Shown: positions 45,626-53,600 of the stretch, piece by piece
Numbering within the stretch: position 1 is the first letter of the stretch
Layout: each line of letters starts with the position of its first letter
From: Bythopirellula goksoeyrii
GTDB taxonomy: Bacteria > Planctomycetota > Planctomycetia > Pirellulales > Lacipirellulaceae
Direction of reading: 5' to 3'
Assembly: GCF_008065115.1 (NCBI RefSeq)
Contig: NZ_CP042913.1
Location: 4,909,257 to 4,973,256, forward strand
DNA: 64,000 nt
Translations under genes and position numbers: made by a program
Notes under the pieces: model-generated
Seen by the model: only the letters and a program-made list of their open reading frames with translations
The model's database searches: none
Told to the model about the DNA's origin: nothing

Positions 45626-48600
45626 TTAGTTGTCCCAGTGGGTTGCTGGCCAGAGGATGGTTTGGCCGTCGCGGCCGCTGGAGAGTACCGTCTGGCCGTC
45701 GGGGGAGAAGGAGACACTCGTCACCGCTTCGCGGTGGCCTTCTAGCGTGAGAATCTCTTTGCCGGTTTGGGCATCCCAGAGTTTGACCGTATTATCTTGG
45801 CTGCCGGTCAGAGCGCGAGTGCCGTCGGGGGAGAATGCGACGGCGGTCACGCTGTCGGTGTGACCGGGGAGTTTGAGAATTTGCTCGCCGGTGGTGGCGT
45901 CCCACACGATCGCTACGTTGTCTTCACTACCGGTGATAATGCGTGTGCCGTCCTGAGAAAACTCGCCACAGAGCACGGCCCATTCGTGACCTCGCAGGAC
46001 AAGTTGCTCTTGGGCTGAATCAGTGTCCCACACGCGGGAGGTCTTGTCGTTTGAGGCCGTAACGATCCGTGAGCCATCGCTACTGAATCTAGCCTGGCGC
46101 ACACGGTCTTCGTGCCCCACCAAGGCTGGATCGAGCGGCTTGCCAGTGGCTGCATCCCAAAGTTGTGCCTTGGAATCGTCACTTGCGGTGAGCACTTGTT
46201 TGCCATCAGGCGAGAACTGCACGCTGTTGACATATCCTTCGTGCACTCCTTCAAGCTTGCGGATCGCCTTGCCAGATTGGACATCCCAAATCTTGGCGGA
46301 TTGGTCCCAGCTTCCCGTAACGATCCATTGGCCATCGGGCGAAACGTCGGCATCGGCCACGGCACCATGAGGGCTAAAACTCACAAGCTGCTTGCGCGAA
46401 TCAACGTCCCAGAGCCGTGCATCGTTCCCACCTATGGTGATCAAGCTCTCACCTGAAGGTGCAAAACTCGCTGCCCAAACACCCTTGCCCAAGTCAAGCC
46501 AGGAACTCTCAGGGCCAATCTCCTCCTGGGAAGTGAGATCCCACAGATATACTTTGCCCGTTGCGGCACAAGTCACCAGGGCAGTCGAGCCATCGGGCGA
46601 CAAATCGACTGCCGTGTAAACGACATCTTCTCCCGCTGGAGAAAAAGTGGACAACAATTCGGCATCATCCACAGACCACAGCCGCACTCGACCATCGTCG
46701 CAACTGGTCAGCACTTGGGTGCCATCGTCCGAAACATCCATCGCGTTGATCCACTCCGGATGCTTCAGTACCCGATCACGTAGCTCGGTGCCTGTGGCGA
46801 CATCCCAAATGCCGCAGGTGTTGTCGCCACTGGCTGAGACAAGCAAACGGTCTCCTTGTGCAAATGCCACATCCACGATCGAACGGCTGTGGCCCGACAA
46901 CTGATGCGTGATCGACCAGTTTCCTGATTGCGGATCACGCTGCCAGAGCAGTATTCGCCCGCGATCGTCGCCGCTGGCCAACATGTTGCTGTCTGAGGAA
47001 AATGACAAAGATGTTACTGGTGCTTCGTGCCCTGCGAGCGAGATGATAGGCTGCCCTGTGTTGGCATCCCAAATCTGCAGTTCGTTCTCCGCACCTCCCG
47101 AAGCGATCCACCTCCCATCTGGCGAGACTGCTAAAGCAGCCGTATAGCCAGTCCCTTCCAGCACTTGTAACTCAGTTCCTGTGGCAACATCCCAGATACG
47201 CACCGTGCTATCCCCGGCACCTGTTGCCAGACGTGACCCATCATCAAAAAACTGGGCTATCGAAGCCAGGAACTCATGGCCCTCGGCAAAATGCTGAAGT
47301 GGTTTGCGATCAGCGACACTCCACAGCGTTGAGGTGCGATCACGACCAGCGGTAACCACTTCTTCCCCATCCCGTGAGAAACTCGCAGCAAGCACCGCAT
47401 CAGCTTCGCCCCTTGGTCCCTCTTCGAGAACCACCATCTCTGCATAGCGTTGCGGTTGCCAAAGTTTGACCTGAGCATCACGACCAGCCGAGAGCAGCGA
47501 TTCGCCATCGGGTGAGAAAACACAATCACGGACATGACTCGCATGTCCGCGCAGTTGTGCGACCTGAGTGCCAGAGGCGAGTTGCCAAATCCGAACGACA
47601 TTGTCTTGTCCGCCGGAAGCTAATGTTTCCCCGTCAGGTGCAAACGACAAACCTCGCACTGGACCTTCGTGTATGCCTAGCTCAACAAATGGCGAAGGCA
47701 GGTCAGGCAAGGAATCGAGTCGGCGAGCAATATCCGGGGGATGAACCTTTTCAGGATTCCACAAGAGAACACGGCGATCATAGCCTGCAGTCGCTATCTG
47801 TGAGCCGTCCGGAGAAAAGCGTGCCGCATAAACAGGCCCGCGATGTTGCGTGAACTGGGTCGACTCAACGTAGGGGCCTTCTTCATCAGCTTGCTCCCAG
47901 ACGATTGCTTTGCCATCCTGACTAGCAGTCACAATGCGACGCCCATCAGGTGAGAACTGTGCTGACCAGACCCACCAATTGTGACCCTGTAAAGTTTGCA
48001 ATACTTCGCCGCTCGTCACATCCCACAGACGGGCCGTGTTGTCGTAGCCTGCCGAGAGCAATTGGCCGCCGTCCTCGGAAAACTGCACACTAAGCACCGC
48101 ATCGGTGTGACCTTCAAGTGTGGAAAGCAACTGACCGTCAGAAACCCGATAGATGCGGATCTTGTTGTCACTACTGCCGACGGCGAGCCGCTCTCCTGTT
48201 GGATCGAATGCGACGCCATGCACGTACTGACCTGCGTCAAGTGTGTGAAGTTCTTCTCCAGATGAGGCATCCCACAGCGTGACTTTGCCGTTTAGATCGC
48301 CACTGGCAAAGTTTTTGCCAGAAGGCGAATAGGCTACGGCTTCAACCGGTCCGCCCAATTGCCAGGTCTCATTACTGAGATTACATAAATACGAGAGCCT
48401 GCCCCATTCCCAGTTGGTCAGAGCCGGATTGCACTCATCGAGCAAAGTCTGCGCCCGATCGAAGGCATTCTCCTCGATTTTCGCATTGGCAAGCCCAATG
48501 CGAGCCACGTAAGCCTCATATTCTTCGGCTTGCTTGGCTTCAAGAGCTTTTGCTTCTTCGGTTTCAGCTCGGTTCCGTTGGGTAACAGCAATCTGGCGCT

Positions 48601-50572
48601 GTTCTTCGGCACGAGTCCGTTCTTTTACGGCAATCTGGCGCTGCGTTTCTGCCACCTGACGCGCCGATTCCGCTTCACGATAGTTCTCTTGAGCAACGCC
48701 TTCAGCATCTTCCGCCCGCACTCGTTGCACGACCGCTTCGTCCCGCTCCGCTCGCACGAACACATAGGCAACCGACACGATTCCAACGACAGCCAAGAGC
48801 AGTGCCGCCACCATTTTTTTCAACAGTGCGAGCCGACGACCACGTGATGCACGTTCTTTGAGTCCCGCCTGAAGCTGTTCGAGGAGAGGGCGATGCTCGG
48901 CATTCTCTGGATCCAAGAGCGTAACACCGAGCTCGTAGTCACCTCGTCCAAGTGCCGTCGAAGCATATTCCATGCGAGAACTTGAGAGCAGACCCTTGGC
49001 CCGCTTGTTTTCGTTCCACAGCGAGAGGGCTTCTTCAAAACCATAGAGTGCGCGGGAAAACAGTTCATAGTCCCCGGCCTCTTTGGCCGAACGAAGATTC
49101 TTCTCAGCGCTATCGGTGAGAAGAATACTCTCAGAGTGCGATTGATACTGCCGTATGGCGGCTTGGAACTCTTGCACTGATTGGTATCGGTCGGCCGGCT
49201 TGGTTGCCATCGCCTTCAGAGCAATGTCACTCAGTTCGTTGGGATGATCGATAACGGGAATCTGGTTCTTAGCTGCCGCCATCAAGCATGCCATCACGGT
49301 CTTGCCTGTGTGGGGGGTCTTGCCCGTGACAATCTCATAGAGCATGGCCCCCAGCAGATACACATCGCTTGCCGGAGTGACCAGTTCAATCGGCCCCGTG
49401 GCCATTTCAGGCGACATATAGGCCGGTGTGCCACCCATGACATCCGACTGACTCACTGACGATGCGTTGGGAAAATTGGGGCTAATCCGGGCCAGTCCCC
49501 AGTCCATTACCAGTACTTCGCCGTAGTCACCCAGCATGATATTTTCGGGCTTCAAATCGCGGTGAATGACGCCATTGGCGTGCGCAAAGGCCACCGCGTC
49601 TGCTGCACGGAGCAGGATGCTCAGGTTTTCATCGAGCGACCGCTTCTTGAGAACGTCATCCCAGGGCGTCCCTTTTACTCGCTTCATCGAATAGAAGAGC
49701 GCTCCGCTGTCGTTGGAACCTAAATCATAGATCGGCACGATATTAGGGTGATCGAGTTCCCCTGTGACGACCGCCTCGGAGATGAATTTCTCGCGTTGCG
49801 AGGCGTCATCGGCATCCTTCTTCTTGAGCATCTTGACCGCGACGGTCCGTGCAATGGCAGACTGCTTCGCAGAGTAAACAACTCCCATGCCCCCTTCGCC
49901 GATCTGGTCGAGCAATTCGTAGTCAGGTGCGTCAGTCTCAGAAAAAACGGGCCTCTCGCTATCACTCTTTTCCCGAAACTGGCGTGACTTCACTACCACC
50001 GAGGAACGTTTTACATCGGAGTCTTTGGTGGTGTCTTTCTGCTTGATCGTGAATCGCTCGTTGTCAACACTGCTTGCCATGCTGCCTTGCCATTGGGCGG
50101 TGGCCAGACTTTCTGCCGCTGAAGGGTCGGAAACTCCGGGAAGAAACTCGATGGTTTGCTCAGGACCAATAGGAACCGTCTTAGGTTTCTTTCCCGAAGG
50201 GGGGTCTACTGAGGAAGAGAACTCGATGGTTTGTTCAGGTGAGAGGGGAACCGTTTTAGGTTTCTCACGCACCGGCGGTTCGTCTGAAGAGTCACCGGAA
50301 GATTCATCGCTAGGAAGCGAACTCAGATCGACTGTCCGAATCGTGTCTGGGGTATCATTCGTGTCCCCGACCAAAGGTATATCGATGGACCCCAATTCTC
50401 CGATCGTGTCCAAGTCGAGCGGAGGTTGTGGACTCACGGTTCCCTGATGAGCAATATCAGAAATCGTGCGTTTCGGCACGCGATGCAAAGCCGCTCCACA
50501 CTTGCTGCAGCGCTGCGCAGCAATGGCTTTCTCATCTGCAACGGTTTGGCACGCGGGACAAGTTCGCATCAA
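45626..50572 (-). CDS. Receptor Ser/Thr kinase with 21 WD40 units
   Basis: 1648 residues. A zinc-ribbon-like N-terminus (Cys5-x-x-Cys8 and Cys22-x-x-Cys25) precedes a Ser/Asp-rich tail with two copies of K-P-K-T-V-P-x-x-P-E-Q-T-I-E-F (about 104-117 and 129-143). The kinase spans about 218-475: G225-E-G-G-M-G230, Lys247, H337-R-D339, and D357-W-G instead of the usual D-F-G. One membrane helix lies at about 588-605, followed by a Glu/Arg-rich coiled coil to about 690. From about 735 to the end there are 21 WD40 units, counted by their closing W-D/W-x strands, i.e. three seven-bladed propellers. The kinase is cytoplasmic and the propellers are outside, where they probably bind a large partner. 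The next gene upstream on this strand encodes the giant surface repeat protein. Confidence 0.92.
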   Translation of the reverse strand: MMRTCPACQTVADEKAIAAQRCSKCGAALHRVPKRTISDIAHQGTVSPQPPLDLDTIGELGSIDIPLVGDTNDTPDTIRTVDLSSLPSDESSGDSSDEPPVREKPKTVPLSPEQTIEFSSSVDPPSGKKPKTVPIGPEQTIEFLPGVSDPSAAESLATAQWQGSMASSVDNERFTIKQKDTTKDSDVKRSSVVVKSRQFREKSDSERPVFSETDAPDYELLDQIGEGGMGVVYSAKQSAIARTVAVKMLKKKDADDASQREKFISEAVVTGELDHPNIVPIYDLGSNDSGALFYSMKRVKGTPWDDVLKKRSLDENLSILLRAADAVAFAHANGVIHRDLKPENIMLGDYGEVLVMDWGLARISPNFPNASSVSQSDVMGGTPAYMSPEMATGPIELVTPASDVYLLGAMLYEIVTGKTPHTGKTVMACLMAAAKNQIPVIDHPNELSDIALKAMATKPADRYQSVQEFQAAIRQYQSHSESILLTDSAEKNLRSAKEAGDYELFSRALYGFEEALSLWNENKRAKGLLSSSRMEYASTALGRGDYELGVTLLDPENAEHRPLLEQLQAGLKERASRGRRLALLKKMVAALLLAVVGIVSVAYVFVRAERDEAVVQRVRAEDAEGVAQENYREAESARQVAETQRQIAVKERTRAEEQRQIAVTQRNRAETEEAKALEAKQAEEYEAYVARIGLANAKIEENAFDRAQTLLDECNPALTNWEWGRLSYLCNLSNETWQLGGPVEAVAYSPSGKNFASGDLNGKVTLWDASSGEELHTLDAGQYVHGVAFDPTGERLAVGSSDNKIRIYRVSDGQLLSTLEGHTDAVLSVQFSEDGGQLLSAGYDNTARLWDVTSGEVLQTLQGHNWWVWSAQFSPDGRRIVTASQDGKAIVWEQADEEGPYVESTQFTQHRGPVYAARFSPDGSQIATAGYDRRVLLWNPEKVHPPDIARRLDSLPDLPSPFVELGIHEGPVRGLSFAPDGETLASGGQDNVVRIWQLASGTQVAQLRGHASHVRDCVFSPDGESLLSAGRDAQVKLWQPQRYAEMVVLEEGPRGEADAVLAASFSRDGEEVVTAGRDRTSTLWSVADRKPLQHFAEGHEFLASIAQFFDDGSRLATGAGDSTVRIWDVATGTELQVLEGTGYTAALAVSPDGRWIASGGAENELQIWDANTGQPIISLAGHEAPVTSLSFSSDSNMLASGDDRGRILLWQRDPQSGNWSITHQLSGHSRSIVDVAFAQGDRLLVSASGDNTCGIWDVATGTELRDRVLKHPEWINAMDVSDDGTQVLTSCDDGRVRLWSVDDAELLSTFSPAGEDVVYTAVDLSPDGSTALVTCAATGKVYLWDLTSQEEIGPESSWLDLGKGVWAASFAPSGESLITIGGNDARLWDVDSRKQLVSFSPHGAVADADVSPDGQWIVTGSWDQSAKIWDVQSGKAIRKLEGVHEGYVNSVQFSPDGKQVLTASDDSKAQLWDAATGKPLDPALVGHEDRVRQARFSSDGSRIVTASNDKTSRVWDTDSAQEQLVLRGHEWAVLCGEFSQDGTRIITGSEDNVAIVWDATTGEQILKLPGHTDSVTAVAFSPDGTRALTGSQDNTVKLWDAQTGKEILTLEGHREAVTSVSFSPDGQTVLSSGRDGQTILWPATHWDN

Positions 50573-50685
50573 GTATTGACTGCTTAGGGCTAGGAGAATC
50601 TACGGGAACGAGTGGAGGCGGTATCTCTTGGGATGGGTGGTCACCATCTCTGATTGTATTTGAGAAGTAGGCGTCATGCAGAAAA

Positions 50686-53600
50686 TTACTGCTTTTTCCG
50701 CTTCTTCGGGTTATGCACCTGTAATTTCCGCCATTGGGTTGCCGTTGCTTGGGCCAGTGCCTGGTCAATTTGCCGCGCCCAATTCTGTGTCGCAGGGCTA
50801 GCCGCAAGCCCTAACGCCACTGCTGTCCAGCGGGATGGGCCAGACTTCCAGGAACTTTTGGGCATGACCGCACTAAATCCACTTACACCTGTCGACACGG
50901 GGAACGTCTTGATCGATGGCAGTGTTGCACTCGACTGAGAGGGTAACGAAGCAGCTGCAGGGACACTTTCAAGATCCACATTTTCAACTTTCTCAGGCGC
51001 TGGTTCTTGCGTTTGCTTGTCAGTCGGCGGACGGTCGCGGGTTCCTTCCGAGTCATCCCCGGGATCTATCAATTTGCCATTGCGGACATAGACTTCGATC
51101 ACCAAGCGGCGAGTATTCGTTTCCAGATTGACCACGTACAGGGCGTAATGATTATCCGGCAAGGTCCGGAACAAGGCCGGTAGATCCTGGAGTACCTCTG
51201 GCCGCAAACGAAACCCCTCGCTGAAACTCCCATCGGCACTGATCACACGCAACTCGAGAAACCGCTCGGTGGTGGCATTCAGCTCTCCAGAGCCTGACTG
51301 CACATTGAGTCCCTGCTGGAACAGGAAGTTTGTGTTCGAGGCATTCTCGAGGTCGACCATCTGGGTCCGTTCGGGAAACGACAGCTGTGGTACATAAACT
51401 GTTGTGTCAATACGGATGAATTGCTGCCCGATTCCTGGGTTTGCAATGGTCACCGTCTGAAGATTGCTTTCCCCGTCTTCGACTACGCCAAGAGTCCCAA
51501 AATCGTCGTCCAGAATTTTGACGCGGATATCGATGTCAGCAGCCGGGTGCAAAGGATCAGGCGGACCCAGGTATTGGTGCGTAAGAACATAAGTTGTCGG
51601 AGTGGGTCCGACATGGGCTGTTTCCACGACAAACCGTTGGTCGGGTGGCAAAGCGAGTTGGTCACCCCAATCAACCAGTATCTCAAATGAGTCCGTCCCT
51701 GGATCAGCAAATGAGAGCGTGAGAATGGTAGTGCCTTGCGGCGTCACATCGGTTGCAATCAATGGATCGAGAGTCGGATTCACATTCAGCACTCGGACTT
51801 GAATCGAATGCTGATCGAAACCGCCATCGTCGTCAAACAAAGTGACCGTAATAGTGTAAGTGTTGTCAGCGTCGTTGTCCTCATACAGGTGGCTGTCGGA
51901 CAGTGTTCCGCTGGTCGCCACTCCTTGCTGGCCATCAATTGCTGTTGCCGGAGCTTGGGCCATTTCAGTCGGAGTGCCGTCGCCCCAATCAATCGAATAG
52001 TGGAAGCTCTCAACCGACGCCCCATTGGGATTCAACGGATTGTTGTAGCCGGGATCGGTGAATACACCCAAATCATTGAGGTCCAGTGTATCTCCTTCAT
52101 CGATTTCGAAAACGCCATCAGTGAGCGTCAGTGTCGGCGACACATTCGCAATAACAATCGTAAAGGTACGAGTGACAAGGCCACCATCATCGTCACTCAC
52201 CACTACGGAGACGGTATAGGTACCGTTGTCGGCGTAGGCATGGGCCATGTGCGAAAACGTGGCTTTGGTAGTCACGTTCTCGCCTCCATTGGTGCGAGTG
52301 TCGATCATGAGACTGTCAGGCGTCGAGCCATCGCCCCAATCAACCGAAACCGCCGTAAATGTTTCGACGGTCCCTCCGGCCAGTAGAGGATTGGCAGGAT
52401 TATCAAAGCCAGGATCCTCGAGGCCAACCCCGAGACCACTGAGAGTAAAAATCTGGCCTTCGTCAACTTGCAGCGGGTCACTCACGCCAGTTAGGGTTGG
52501 ATCGACGTTGAGCACGGAGACTTGAAAGGATTTCGAGTCGCTATCGGTATCGTCGTCCGTGACAGTCACTGTGACGGTATAAACACCGTTATCTGCATAG
52601 ATGTGGCTAGCACCTAACACTCCATTACCACTGGCCTCTGTCACGGCAACCACTGCCACGGGACTCCCATCTCCCCAGTCCACGGTAGCTGTGTGGCTGT
52701 CTAGAGACCCAACGTCGGTAAAGGAACCCAACCTATCGCCAGTAAGATCCAACAATGCACCTTCATCGATCGTCTGATCATCAGCAACGGTCAGCTGCAA
52801 CTGCACATTATTGACCCTGACCGAAGCCGTGGAACTACCGACCCCTGTATCATCGTCGGTGACCTTGGTCGAAATCGTATAGATATCGAATGCCGTTCCC
52901 GATGGATTCTCGTCGAGGTATTGGTGCTCGATGGAAAAGGTACGTGTCGTCGGATCCCACTCAATTCCGTCAGCAGACATGGTCAGTGCTGTCGTTCCCA
53001 AGCTAAAGGTCTGAGTATTCTCGGGACTTAACGGATCACCCCAGTCGACTTCCAAAGTGAAAGTATCAAGTGTCCCGACGTCTGAGATCGAACCATTGAG
53101 CGTGGCAATCTCGTTCTCATTGATCATCGCTACCGGATCTAGTGCAACCGTCGGCGCGACATTGTTCACAGTCAGTGGGACACTTGCCGTGGTCTGCCCT
53201 GCGTCGTCGTCTCGCAGTTGCACATTCACATTAAATGTATCGCTTGCTGTCCCGGTAGGATTATCGTCGAGATATTGGTGATTAATTGAGAACGTTCCAC
53301 CTGTGACGACCACCGTCTGGTCATAAGTGCCATCGCCGTCCCAATCGATATCTAGCTGGTGTGTATCGAGTGTGCCGACATCAGAGTAAGTACCCGATAG
53401 TGTCGTCGTACCATCTTCGTTGATCGGAGTAGTGATCGTAAGAGAATCAATAGTCGGCGCGACATTGTTGACGGAAAGCGGGACACTTGCCGTGGCCTCC
53501 CCCGTGTCGTCATCCCGCAGCCGCACATTCACGTTGAACGTATCGCTCGGTGTCCCGGTAGGATCATCATCGAGATATTGGTGATTAATTGAGAACGTTC

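Noticed and set aside
51736-52386. 216-codon plus-strand frame in the giant gene
   Set aside because: It is antisense to the repeat protein, whose strong codon pattern creates long shadow frames.
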